35,620 bases of DNA from Candidatus Thorarchaeota archaeon (GTDB taxonomy: Archaea > Asgardarchaeota > Thorarchaeia > Thorarchaeales > Thorarchaeaceae): positions 1-35,620 of the forward strand of contig JAUVHR010000003.1 in the NCBI GenBank assembly GCA_030593165.1. The letters run 5' to 3'. This document shows positions 27,068-34,340 of the stretch, in pieces. How positions within the stretch are numbered: the stretch's first letter is position 1; the number at the start of each line of letters is the position of its first letter. The notes under the pieces were generated by a model. The model saw only the letters and a list, made by a program, of their open reading frames with translations. It was not told where the DNA came from and made no database searches. The translations under genes and the position numbers were made by a program.

Positions 27068-27556
27068 TCAGTAGGTACAGAACTGAGCTATTATGTCATC
27101 TTCTTCAATAATCGTCCAACAGTATGAGCACTTGAGCTTGAGAGGCTGTCGTGAAACAACCTCAAACTTCGCCCGAATTGGTTCTCGTTCCTTGTTGGTG
27201 ACACAGCGCTTGTTCGTGCATTCTACAACATCGGTGATTTCATCCGGAAGCTTGACTCGCGTCTTCTTGACAACATGAGAGTCCTCTATGACATTAATCG
27301 ATGCTTCGGGTGCAACTAGGGCAATTCGATCTAGCTCGGACTTCTTTAGAATCCTATCCTCGATCTTCACGATGTCCTTTCGGCCAATCCTTGATGATCT
27401 AATGTTCATAGCAAGTGATACGACATTGCCCTCCTTTCCTGTAATACCAAGAATCTTCAGAACATCAAGAGCGTGTCCCGCCCTGATGTGATCGATAACG
27501 ATGCCTGCCTTGATCCTTACAATTCGTATCTTGCCACTTTGCGCTTTTTGGGTCAT
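27068..27556 (-). CDS. pyrI: Aspartate carbamoyltransferase regulatory subunit
   Basis: Regulatory subunit of ATCase in pyrimidine biosynthesis, binding CTP/ATP and the catalytic PyrB. The nucleotide-binding domain starts MTQKAQSGKIRIVRIKAGIV, with GHALDVLKILGITGKEGNVVSLAMN. The zinc domain has four Cys: CTNKRC and CSYCW. The ATG at 27556 follows GGTGA at about six bases; the longer reading from 27625 has no family similarity. pyrB is not in the window, so here the regulatory subunit is alone beside the ATPase genes. It is divergent from srp54 across 141 bp. Confidence 0.9.
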   Translation of the reverse strand: MTQKAQSGKIRIVRIKAGIVIDHIRAGHALDVLKILGITGKEGNVVSLAMNIRSSRIGRKDIVKIEDRILKKSELDRIALVAPEASINVIEDSHVVKKTRVKLPDEITDVVECTNKRCVTNKEREPIRAKFEVVSRQPLKLKCSYCWTIIEEDDIIAQFCTY

Positions 27557-27697
27557 GTATATCACCTGATTGTGTGAGCTGGGGATGCTTGGCTTTTGAA
27601 TCTGATGCATTGAATGGAGTGACATGCTCTTTAGAAACAGAGGCGAAACTTGATATGGAGTCTGGATGAGTGAGGCGCCAGATAATGGTGAGAGAAC

Positions 27698-29041
27698 TTG
27701 GTTCTGGAAGGACTTGGAAAATCGTTACACTCAGCCTTGAAGAAGCTCTTTGGTGCGAATATTATAGACGAAGATTTGGTAAAGGAGCTAGTAAAGGACA
27801 TCCAGAGAGCACTCCTAGTTGCCGATGTCGATGTCAACCTAGTAATGGCCATCACTCAGCGTGTGGAAGAACAGGCACTTGATGAGTCTCTTCCAAGAGG
27901 TGTTTCACGACGAGAGCATATTGTAAGGGTCGTATGGGACGCACTGGCGTACTTCTTGGGTGAAAAGCCAGTCCCATTCAAAATCAATCCTGGTCAGCCA
28001 AATCTTGTTATGATGATTGGTATACAGGGCTCTGGCAAGACCACAACTGTAGGCAAGCTCGCGCGCTACTACCAGAAGAGAGGGATAAGGACTGGCGTTA
28101 TCTGTGCTGACAACTTCAGACCAGGAGCTTACAGTCAGTTAAAGCAGCTAGCCGAGAAATCCAACGTTCCATTCTATGGCAATGAGGATGAGAAGAATGC
28201 CGTAAAGCTAGCCAAGAATGGTTTCAAGTATATGAAAAACAACAATATCGAGCTCATTCTTCTAGATACTTCAGGTCGTCATCGAGAAGAAACCAGTCTT
28301 ATCAAGGAGATGCGTGACATTGCAAAAGCCGTTAAACCACAGGAGATTGTCTTAGTCATAGATGGAACGCTAGGACATCAGGCGGGGGTTCAAGCACGTG
28401 CGTTCCATGAGGCAACGGATATAGGTTCAATCATTATCACTAAACTGGACGGTAGTGCGAAGGGAGGCGGTGCACTTTCGGCAGTTGCTGCAACTCAAGC
28501 TCCAATCAAGTTCATTGGAACTGGGGAGGGTCTTGACGCGATAGAACCATTCAACCCGACAAAGTTCGCTGGTAGACTTCTGGGCATGTCAGACATCAGA
28601 GGACTAATCGACAAGGTACGTGAGGCTCAGATAGATGTCGACGAGGATGCTGCGCGCCGGCTCATGAAGGGGCAATTCTCTCTTACCGACATGATGGCAC
28701 AACTCAAAGAGCTAAAAAAGATGGGACCAATCGGGAAGGTAATGGAGATGCTTGGTCTGCAGTACAAGCTTCCCGAAGGCGTAGCCGAGGTTCAAGAAGA
28801 GAATCTCAAACGGTTTGAGGTCATTATGAACTCGATGACAAAGTCCGAACTGGATGACCCAAAGATCATCAAGTCTTCAAGGATTAAGCGAATCGCAGCG
28901 GGATCCGGGACCTCGGTCAGAGACGTAAGAGACCTGCTGAAGCAATATGAACAGATGAAGATGATGATGAAACAGTTCGGCAAATCGAGGCGGAGAGGTA
29001 GGGGAGGAGTCCCCGGCATTCCAGGGTTACCAGGAATGTAA
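27698..29041 (+). CDS. srp54: Signal recognition particle protein SRP54
   Basis: GTPase that targets nascent membrane and secreted proteins, acting with 7S RNA and FtsY. N-domain helices (LGKSLHSALKKLFGANIIDEDLVKELVKDIQRALL) are followed by the G-domain (GIQGSGKTTT at about 108, DTSGRH at about 190, TKLDG at about 248). The Met-rich M-domain covers about 300-447, with GQFSLTDMMAQLKELKKMG, MKMMMKQFG and a glycine/proline tail GGVPGIPGLPGM. The 447-aa length is normal. The start is TTG at 27698 with GGTGAG five bases before it. First gene of a plus-strand run with trmY, a GTPase and trmJ. Confidence 0.97.
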   Translation: MVLEGLGKSLHSALKKLFGANIIDEDLVKELVKDIQRALLVADVDVNLVMAITQRVEEQALDESLPRGVSRREHIVRVVWDALAYFLGEKPVPFKINPGQPNLVMMIGIQGSGKTTTVGKLARYYQKRGIRTGVICADNFRPGAYSQLKQLAEKSNVPFYGNEDEKNAVKLAKNGFKYMKNNNIELILLDTSGRHREETSLIKEMRDIAKAVKPQEIVLVIDGTLGHQAGVQARAFHEATDIGSIIITKLDGSAKGGGALSAVAATQAPIKFIGTGEGLDAIEPFNPTKFAGRLLGMSDIRGLIDKVREAQIDVDEDAARRLMKGQFSLTDMMAQLKELKKMGPIGKVMEMLGLQYKLPEGVAEVQEENLKRFEVIMNSMTKSELDDPKIIKSSRIKRIAAGSGTSVRDVRDLLKQYEQMKMMMKQFGKSRRRGRGGVPGIPGLPGM

Positions 29042-29068
29042 GTTGCCCTTAGATCAAGAGGAACTGAA

Positions 29069-29668
29069 ATGAGTGCTCGTAGATTCCTTGTCGTGTTTGA
29101 TTCGCTACCATTGGATGTTACCAGTGTTAGGAAGGGGAGTAACCATCCGAGTGTTGTAACAGCCTCCAGATGTGTCAATGTAGGTCTCTTCGTATCGGGT
29201 GATTTGAGAAGAGATGTGGTTGTCAGTTTTGGTACTGGGCCACACAACGACTTTCGAGTCATCTCATTCTCCGGGGCAGTGCTGAAACGTGTATCTCCAG
29301 ACGAGAGATCGGTTTCGTTATTCCTAATGAAAGCATCTCAAGGAATGTCGGATTTGGAGCGAAATGAGTCAACAAGACTGCAGAATGGTATCCTAATGCA
29401 GAGGGCGAGCATGACTTCACTCCTAGAAGAGTGGGATGTCCCCAGAACGTATATTTCTGCATCAGGTTTTGGTCTAAAACAAGCACCCATAGGAGAAAAT
29501 TCAGAAGGGCTCTTCATCTATGAGATTCCAGAAACAAGTAACATTCAAACTCTTTTGCATGACCAAGTGATTCCATTGGACCGTCCGAAGACCCCGGAAA
29601 GATTTATCCTCGCGGTGAATCTTGCGGCAGACCAGACAGTTTCAGAGAACAGAAGAAAATCTTCTTAA
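29069..29668 (+). CDS. trmY: tRNA pseudouridine-54 N1-methyltransferase
   Basis: A SPOUT-fold methyltransferase that converts pseudouridine 54 in the T-loop to N1-methylpseudouridine, using S-adenosylmethionine. The conserved block TASRCVNVGLFVSGDLRRDVVV, then ISFSGAVLKRVSPDERSVSLFLMKA, is the signature of TrmY (DUF358). The C-terminus has GLFIYEI and an irregular tail that is rather long for the family. The 28-bp gap after srp54 suggests co-transcription. Three consecutive genes here (this, a GTPase and trmJ) concern RNA or ribosome maturation. Confidence 0.85.
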   Translation: MSARRFLVVFDSLPLDVTSVRKGSNHPSVVTASRCVNVGLFVSGDLRRDVVVSFGTGPHNDFRVISFSGAVLKRVSPDERSVSLFLMKASQGMSDLERNESTRLQNGILMQRASMTSLLEEWDVPRTYISASGFGLKQAPIGENSEGLFIYEIPETSNIQTLLHDQVIPLDRPKTPERFILAVNLAADQTVSENRRKSS

Positions 29669-29720
29669 TACTACACTTCCAAAGAAGGATGAAGATTCTT
29701 TGAACAAGGCGTGACCTCAA

Positions 29721-30896
29721 TTGCCGACCAATGTTACCCCCGAATTCGATAGACAAAGGCAAATCTATGAGGACACTGAAGACCTTCCACAGAGGATTGT
29801 CGAGCTTCAGAAACTGTTGTCGCTTGCACCCAGACACAAAGGTGCAGAACGCATGCGTGGGAACTACCGCAAGAAGCTAGCCGTACTGAAAGCGCAGCTT
29901 GAGAAAGAAAGAGAACGTGACCGGGCCAGAAGAGGGGGTGGCTCCGATGAGGGGGTCGTAAGGAAGGAAGGGGCAGGGCAAGTATGCTTAGTTGGGGTCA
30001 CGAACAGCGGCAAATCCTCTCTGATTAATGCGGTCACTAATGCTGAACTCACTGTTGCTGATTATCCCTTCGCAACTGCAATTCCAACACCTGCCATGAT
30101 GATTCTAGAAGACATCAATATCCAATTAGTTGAACTACCAGGCATATTTGAGGGTAGCCATGAAGCTGGCATTGGACGGCAAGCGCTTTCAGTTGCGAGG
30201 AACACCGATTGTATCGCACTTGTAATTGATCTCTCACGGGACATAGAGCCACAGATGACGGTCATTCTCTCAGAACTTGACCGTGCAAGAATCCGTCTCA
30301 ACAGAGAAAAGACTGCAGTCAGAATTGAGAGGGTTGGTTCTGGAGGTCTTCAAATCTACGGAATACAGAATTTCGATGGCACTAAGGAGGAAGTCTTTGA
30401 ATACCTAAGAGCTCGTAAGGTCAACAACATTATCGTCCGCTTCCAAAAGCATACAACGTTCCAGCAGCTTGCGGATGCAATGGATGCAAGTGTTGTGTAT
30501 GTTAGAGCCATGGTCATTGGTACAAAAGGTGACGCACAAGGATCAATCGAACGCTTTGAAGAACTAGAAACAGAGTACAGTGAAAGGTTTGACATTGTAC
30601 CGACTTCGGCGCTCAAACAAGAGAATCTTGATCTAATGAGTTGGGCGATTTATGAACATCTAGACATTCTCAGAGTATATACAAAGATACCCGGAAGGAA
30701 GCGAGAACGTAGGCCGATTGTCTTACCTGTGGGATCTGTTGTTGAAGATGCGGCTGGCAAAGTACACAAGGAGCTTTTTGTAGAGAGATTTCGGATGGCG
30801 GTCATAATAAGGGAAAAGGACAAGATAAAGAGAAGACAGGTGGGCCTTAGCTACCCTCTTCAAGAAGGGGACATTCTACAGCTCACCCACATGTAG
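29721..30896 (+). CDS. DRG/Obg-family GTPase with TGS domain
   Basis: A 391-aa GTPase, related to eukaryotic DRG proteins that bind ribosomes. An N-terminal helical segment (ELQKLLSLAPRHKGAERMR, KKLAVLKAQLEKERERDRARRGGG) precedes the G domain: G1 GVTNSGKSS at about residues 92-100, switch/G3 ELPGIFEGSHEAG (usually DLPG) and G4 TKGD at about 267, where most relatives have NKxD. The C-terminus, about 325-391, is a TGS domain with PVGSVVEDAAGKVHKELFVERFRMAVII and a QVGLSYPLQEGDILQL end. TTG start at 29721. Deviations at G3 and G4 are conservative, but they may alter nucleotide preference. It follows trmY by 52 bp. Confidence 0.88.
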   Translation: MPTNVTPEFDRQRQIYEDTEDLPQRIVELQKLLSLAPRHKGAERMRGNYRKKLAVLKAQLEKERERDRARRGGGSDEGVVRKEGAGQVCLVGVTNSGKSSLINAVTNAELTVADYPFATAIPTPAMMILEDINIQLVELPGIFEGSHEAGIGRQALSVARNTDCIALVIDLSRDIEPQMTVILSELDRARIRLNREKTAVRIERVGSGGLQIYGIQNFDGTKEEVFEYLRARKVNNIIVRFQKHTTFQQLADAMDASVVYVRAMVIGTKGDAQGSIERFEELETEYSERFDIVPTSALKQENLDLMSWAIYEHLDILRVYTKIPGRKRERRPIVLPVGSVVEDAAGKVHKELFVERFRMAVIIREKDKIKRRQVGLSYPLQEGDILQLTHM

Positions 30897-30927
30897 ATAG
30901 AAGCTCACGAAAACTACACAAGAGGTC

Positions 30928-31668
30928 ATGAAGCTGAGTGGATTTTCAAATCTGTATGTTGTGCTTGTCGATCCTCAGAACCCGGGGAATGTTGGTTTTG
31001 TAGCCAGAGTAATGGCAAACTTTGGAGTGACAAACCTTAGGATTGTAGGCGAGGATATTCGATATAGTCCGCAAGCCCAGATATTCTCAGTACATGCAGC
31101 AGATGTACTAGAGGGCGCAGGAGTTTATGACAACCTCGAGAGAGCATTGGAAGACATAGATGCGGTATGGGTAAGTACTGCCAGAACAGGTAGCAACCAC
31201 AGCGTCACTCGAGTGTTGGTTCCACTACAAGAGCTGCCAGACCCCAACTCTCTAACCGGCAAGGTGGCGTTGGTCTTTGGCAGAGAGTCCACAGGCCTAA
31301 CAAACGAAGAGATTGCTATGTGTGACCTAACTTTCACAATTCCAGCAATGAAATCATACAGAAGCCTGAATCTCAGTCATGCAGTGGCTGTAGTACTCTA
31401 TCAACTCTATACAGATTATGCACCCAAGGAGTCTAGAATACCTACTGAGCAAAGAGCTGCAACATTCGACGAGAGGGAACAGGTCTGTATTTTCTTTGAT
31501 GAGTTAGTTGAACTTACGACCATCAGGGATTTCAGAAAGCCAATCGCTAAGCAGGTCTTCCGGAACCTCTTAGGTCGTGCATATATGACTGGACGCGAGA
31601 TAGCAACTCTTACTGGGACTGTCAGGAAAATCAAACAACTAGTGGACAGCGAGGAGAGTACAGACTAG
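30928..31668 (+). CDS. TrmJ-like tRNA/rRNA 2'-O-methyltransferase
   Basis: A SpoU/TrmH-class SPOUT methyltransferase of 246 aa. Motif 1 (YVVLVDPQNPGNVGFVARVMANFG) gives the ribose-binding Asn, motif 2 is KVALVFGRESTGLTNEEIAMCDLTFTIP, and motif 3 is YRSLNLSHAVAVVLYQLY. The extended C-terminal helices (about 165-246) resemble TrmJ, which methylates position 32 of tRNA. TrmL- or rRNA-type relatives share the same motifs, so the target is not certain. Start ATG at 30928 (32-bp gap from the GTPase). Its stop codon overlaps the stop of rpl10e in the sequence CTAG. Confidence 0.85.
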   Translation: MKLSGFSNLYVVLVDPQNPGNVGFVARVMANFGVTNLRIVGEDIRYSPQAQIFSVHAADVLEGAGVYDNLERALEDIDAVWVSTARTGSNHSVTRVLVPLQELPDPNSLTGKVALVFGRESTGLTNEEIAMCDLTFTIPAMKSYRSLNLSHAVAVVLYQLYTDYAPKESRIPTEQRAATFDEREQVCIFFDELVELTTIRDFRKPIAKQVFRNLLGRAYMTGREIATLTGTVRKIKQLVDSEESTD

Positions 31669-32207
31669 TCAATGCCGTATCCGAGTGTCCGCTTAAGCTC
31701 CGGATCTATCTCTTCAAAGACAATCTTGCAAGGAGTCGGGAACTTCGGTGCTGCTTTCTTGAGTGCCCTTCTTGCGTCCTTGATGTGCTCCCTGTTGCAT
31801 CTGATGGTGATGAGAGCCTGATTCCTGCCTACTCTGGCTGCAATTCCAATGACTTTCCCCCAAGATTTCCGCATACCATCCTGAACACGGTCCGCCCCTG
31901 CTCCGGATATCATCTTGTTCTCACGCAGGTAGTGATAGGGCTTTACTCGAATTCTCAAGTGATAGTACTTTCTGCCAACTGTCTTGGTCATATGACGGTT
32001 GGATGCAATACGCGCAGCCTCGAGTGCCTGATGTCTGATTTGACATTTCTCAAGACCCATCAGGGAAAGAACAACCTCGAACTCTCCACCCGCGTTACCC
32101 ATGTCAAAGCTGACAATCCGACTTGGCGGCTGACGGTGAATATACTTCTTGCGTGTAAAGGGCTGGCGATCTTGCGTTCGGTAACATTGTCCTGGGCGCT
32201 TTCCCAT
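31665..32207 (-). CDS. rpl10e: 50S ribosomal protein L10e (uL16 family)
   Basis: Large-subunit protein near the peptidyl-transferase and A-site region. The N-terminus MGKRPGQCYRTQDRQPFTRKKYIHRQ, plus HHLRIRVKPYHYLRENKM-like YHLRIRVKPYHYLREN, SGAGADRVQDGMRKSWGK and the VGRNQ loop, are diagnostic. GTG at 32216 is in frame, but the ATG at 32207 has GGGTGA six bases before it and gives the family N-terminus MGKRPG, so it is preferred. A 7-bp inverted repeat brackets its TATA-like box (32258-32284). It is convergent with the trmJ-like gene. Confidence 0.96.
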   Translation of the reverse strand: MGKRPGQCYRTQDRQPFTRKKYIHRQPPSRIVSFDMGNAGGEFEVVLSLMGLEKCQIRHQALEAARIASNRHMTKTVGRKYYHLRIRVKPYHYLRENKMISGAGADRVQDGMRKSWGKVIGIAARVGRNQALITIRCNREHIKDARRALKKAAPKFPTPCKIVFEEIDPELKRTLGYGID

Positions 32208-32257
32208 TTTATTCACCCGAGTGGTATTTAGAGCCTAATGTGACCAGACTCAGCGGA

Positions 32258-32284
32258 AAGCCTTGTAGAACGAATAAAAGGCTT
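32258..32284 (-). promoter_or_regulatory. Inverted repeat around the rpl10e TATA-like box
   Basis: AAGCCTT (32258-32264) and AAGGCTT (32278-32284) form a 7-bp stem with a 13-base loop. On the minus strand the TATA-like CTTTTATTCG lies within or at the edge of the repeat, 65-73 bases before the ATG. It could be a regulator site or a leader RNA hairpin. Confidence 0.45.
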
Positions 32285-32557
32285 ATGGCGTGTATCTGGG
32301 CGTAGCATTCGATGTTGGGGTGTTGTGTGTTTCTTCGTATTATGTCATCAATGGTTGCTAATAAAGAGCCACTTCTCTAAAGACCATTATTTGTCCGATT
32401 AGCAATCAGATAGCAGAATAATCGGTCAGAAGTGAAACTCTTACTTCCGATGAGAACTCGCAGTCCGGGGAGTTATTAGATTATGTGACTAATAAAATGA
32501 TATCGAGCAATGCATACCCCGGCTCCAGACCCGACGAACCTTGGTAATATGGGTCCA

Positions 32558-32588
32558 AGTAATCTAGTTGATTCAATCAATGATTACT
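32558..32588. repeat. Nested palindrome in the rpl10e / DHS spacer
   Basis: AGTAATC (32558-32564) pairs with GATTACT (32582-32588), and inside it TTGATT (32568-32573) pairs with AATCAA (32575-32580) around a single central C. With TAG and T bulges this is an almost continuous dyad of thirteen pairs. Neither neighbouring gene has its start here. Confidence 0.5.
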
Positions 32589-32601
32589 GAATCAGAGCCA
32601 C

Positions 32602-32650
32602 AAAAACGAACAGATGATGTGGGAAGATGGTAGCGATATCTCTTCCCGCG
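32602..32650 (-). terminator. Possible terminator hairpin after deoxyhypusine synthase
   Basis: GGGAAGA (32621-32627) and TCTTCCC (32641-32647) form a stem that extends to ten pairs with wobble (32618-32650, 13-base loop). On the minus strand it is followed by five U (32602-32606), and it lies 58 bases after the deoxyhypusine synthase stop. Archaeal termination depends mainly on U tracts, so the hairpin itself may be incidental. Confidence 0.4.
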
Positions 32651-32707
32651 GAATCCGAATCCGTCTTGTTTTGTCACCCAATCTAGTTGGCAAGAACCAT
32701 CCAATGT

Positions 32708-33640
32708 CTATTGTCTATTCAATGCTGCAAGTACAATCAGTGGGAATAATACGGTCGCGTCCCCAATGACTGTTTCGAAGTTTGCGTCGGTCTGAACCTT
32801 TTGCCAAGAAACACCTTCTTTCAGAGGGGCTCCTCCCACACTCCCACCTTCTGGGCGATCAAGCGTGATTTGCACTGCCAAATCGAGCCCACCGCGAAGA
32901 ATCGTACTGCCCATGGTGAAATGTTTTGTCAAGCCGCCCCCAAGCATAATGGCACCTGTCTTCTTGGTTTCAGTGATAATCTGACCGAGTATCCTCAGAT
33001 CCTTCACGAAATCAAGTGAGAGCTTCTGTGTGGTACTATAGGTGTACATATGAAAACCAAGCATCGAGTCCATCAGTCCAGGAGAGAATATGGGAACCTC
33101 ATTGAGAGCCGCTTGTCGGACAATTGAAATATCATCCTTTAGGGTGTGGCCAAGTGCAGCGATAAACTCGCAGGGAGAAAGACTTACCCGTTCATCTTCC
33201 GAAAGAGAATCTAGAAACTCGTAAATCTTCTTCTCGAATGTTTCAAAGTCCTTCTCGTATACGAAGATATCAGCTATGCGACCCATGCCCTTTTGCCGCA
33301 GTTCAGGGTCACTGAAACCGCTAGGCACCCTATAGTGCCCACCACCGTATGATTCGATAAGGTCATGAACGATATTCGCCCCACTCGTGACTATCGCATC
33401 TATATGACCATGTTTTACCAAGTCACTGACAACTTTACGGAGACCGCCTGGAACCATTGGTCCGGACATTGCCAGAAACGTGAAATAGTCAGAATCCTCA
33501 AGCATCCTCTTGAAGATTGCAGATGCGCGCCCCAATCTCCCCGCACCAAGGACACCCACACTGTGCATAGAATCTACGAACTTCGAAACTGTCATGTCAG
33601 GGATAAGATCTGTGTGTTTTACTCGGTCCACTACGACCAC
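32708..33640 (-). CDS. dys: Deoxyhypusine synthase
   Basis: Transfers an aminobutyl group from spermidine to a lysine of aIF5A, using NAD. The 310-aa length is normal. Visible features are TFLAMSGPMVPGGLRKVVSDLV, DAIVTSGANIVHDLIE and the active-site lysine in EGVSWQKVQ (about residue 280), then IGDATVLFPLIVLAAL. The GTG at 33640 is used. A nearby GTG at 33631, preceded by GGGTGG at five bases, is a possible alternative. A TATA-like ACTTATCT near 33666-33673 on this strand would give an almost leaderless mRNA. aIF5A itself is not in this window. Confidence 0.94.
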   Translation of the reverse strand: MVVVDRVKHTDLIPDMTVSKFVDSMHSVGVLGAGRLGRASAIFKRMLEDSDYFTFLAMSGPMVPGGLRKVVSDLVKHGHIDAIVTSGANIVHDLIESYGGGHYRVPSGFSDPELRQKGMGRIADIFVYEKDFETFEKKIYEFLDSLSEDERVSLSPCEFIAALGHTLKDDISIVRQAALNEVPIFSPGLMDSMLGFHMYTYSTTQKLSLDFVKDLRILGQIITETKKTGAIMLGGGLTKHFTMGSTILRGGLDLAVQITLDRPEGGSVGGAPLKEGVSWQKVQTDANFETVIGDATVLFPLIVLAALNRQ

Positions 33641-33692
33641 CCATGCGGATGGCTGCTCGTGCGTTAGATAAGTTATTGCATGTAGAAAGTAG

Positions 33693-33740
33693 AGCGTGGA
33701 CCCGAGTCCATTCCGGGAGGGCCTGACTCGAGTCCACGTT
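33693..33740. repeat. Strong interrupted inverted repeat (hairpin) of unknown role
   Basis: AGCGTGGAC (33693-33701) pairs with GTCCACGTT (33732-33740, one G-U), a 2x2 internal loop (CC/GA) follows, then GAGTC (33704-33708) pairs with GACTC (33725-33729). The apical part is 16 bases. It lies between divergent genes, so it terminates neither. Confidence 0.55.
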
Positions 33741-33964
33741 AGTCACATGACTTGATCCTGTCTATGCAATGAACAACAATCTAGATTTCCATCAGCTCAT
33801 ATGGGTTCAAGCAGAGAAGAATGTACAGGAGAGCAGTCCGAAAGTATTCTCATAGGAAAATCCAGAAAAGGCAGGCGCCCAGAGGGATAATCCATAGTGA
33901 TTAGAGCCTAGTATCGAATGGGCCAGTGCGTCGTTCGGGTCCGGTTGGAGTTCATTCAGCAAGT

Positions 33965-33973
33965 CTTATATTC
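33965..33973 (+). promoter_or_regulatory. TATA-like box for rpl35ae
   Basis: CTTATATTC lies about 46-54 bases before the ATG. It would place transcription start near 33993 and leave the GAGG ribosome-binding site within a short leader. Confidence 0.45.
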
Positions 33974-34018
33974 TAACGCTAGGGCGTCAACGAGAATCCA
34001 CTGGATGAGGAATCCCCA

Positions 34019-34303
34019 ATGTCAAAGAAAGACATCTTGAAGGGCCGAAAGGGCGTCGTAACAAGTTATCGTAGAGGAAAACATCTACAGCATCCAAATC
34101 AGGTCCTTCTCATTTTTGACGGTATTGAATCCAGATCTGAGGCTGCTCCACTCGTTAGTAGACAGGTGAAGTGGACCTCGGAAGATGGTAGAGAAGTCCT
34201 AGGCAAGGTAATTGGGGTTCATGGGAACAGTGGAGCCGTCCGAGCCAAGTTCAGAACCAACCTGCCCGGTCAGGCGATTGGTACTCCGGTCGTTTTGACC
34301 TAG
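34019..34303 (+). CDS. rpl35ae: 50S ribosomal protein L35Ae (eL33)
   Basis: Large-subunit protein of patchy archaeal distribution, shared with eukaryotes. The 94-aa protein has KGVVTSYRRGKHLQHPNQVLLIF, then SRQVKWTSEDGREVLGKVIGVHGNSGAVRAKFRTNLPGQAIGTPV; the -GxxxGxHGNSGxVRAxFxxNLPGxAxG- pattern is diagnostic. The ATG at 34019 has GAGG eight bases upstream. It is monocistronic or followed by the C/D sRNA and a membrane-protein gene. Confidence 0.93.
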   Translation: MSKKDILKGRKGVVTSYRRGKHLQHPNQVLLIFDGIESRSEAAPLVSRQVKWTSEDGREVLGKVIGVHGNSGAVRAKFRTNLPGQAIGTPVVLT

Positions 34304-34310
34304 AACCAAC

Positions 34311-34317
34311 TTTTATC
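34311..34317 (+). promoter_or_regulatory. TATA-like box for the C/D box sRNA
   Basis: TTTTATC is centred 27 bases before the first base of the sRNA terminal stem (34341), the expected distance from an archaeal TATA box to the transcription start. It lies just after the rpl35ae stop. Confidence 0.5.
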
Positions 34318-34340
34318 AACGAATCATCGGAAGTTCACAT

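Larger units (their letters stand above)
32285..32707. other. Long gene-free spacer between rpl10e and deoxyhypusine synthase
   Basis: About 500 bp lacks any credible ORF on either strand, unusual in this compact window. I see several inverted repeats: CTTGG/CCAAG near 32540-32558, a nested palindrome at 32558-32588, and a 10-bp-stem hairpin at 32618-32650. No tRNA consensus (TTCRAxT loop, D-arm) is seen. See the terminator entry and the findings. Confidence 0.4.
33641..34018. other. Divergent spacer between dys and rpl35ae
   Basis: About 380 bp without an ORF. It contains a strong hairpin at 33693-33740, the dys promoter region, and a TATA-like box for rpl35ae at 33965-33973. The middle (33745-33960) has no repeat, tRNA-like arm or C/D box pair I can support. 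Confidence 0.5.

Noticed and set aside
32614-32660. ATGATGT box-C-like sequence in the rpl10e/dys spacer
   Set aside because: No CTGA follows; the stretch is better explained as part of the hairpin at 32618-32650.
33693-33747. H/ACA-type guide RNA for the 33693-33740 hairpin
   Set aside because: An ACA lies a few bases after the stem, but the internal loop is only 2x2, too small for a pseudouridylation pocket.
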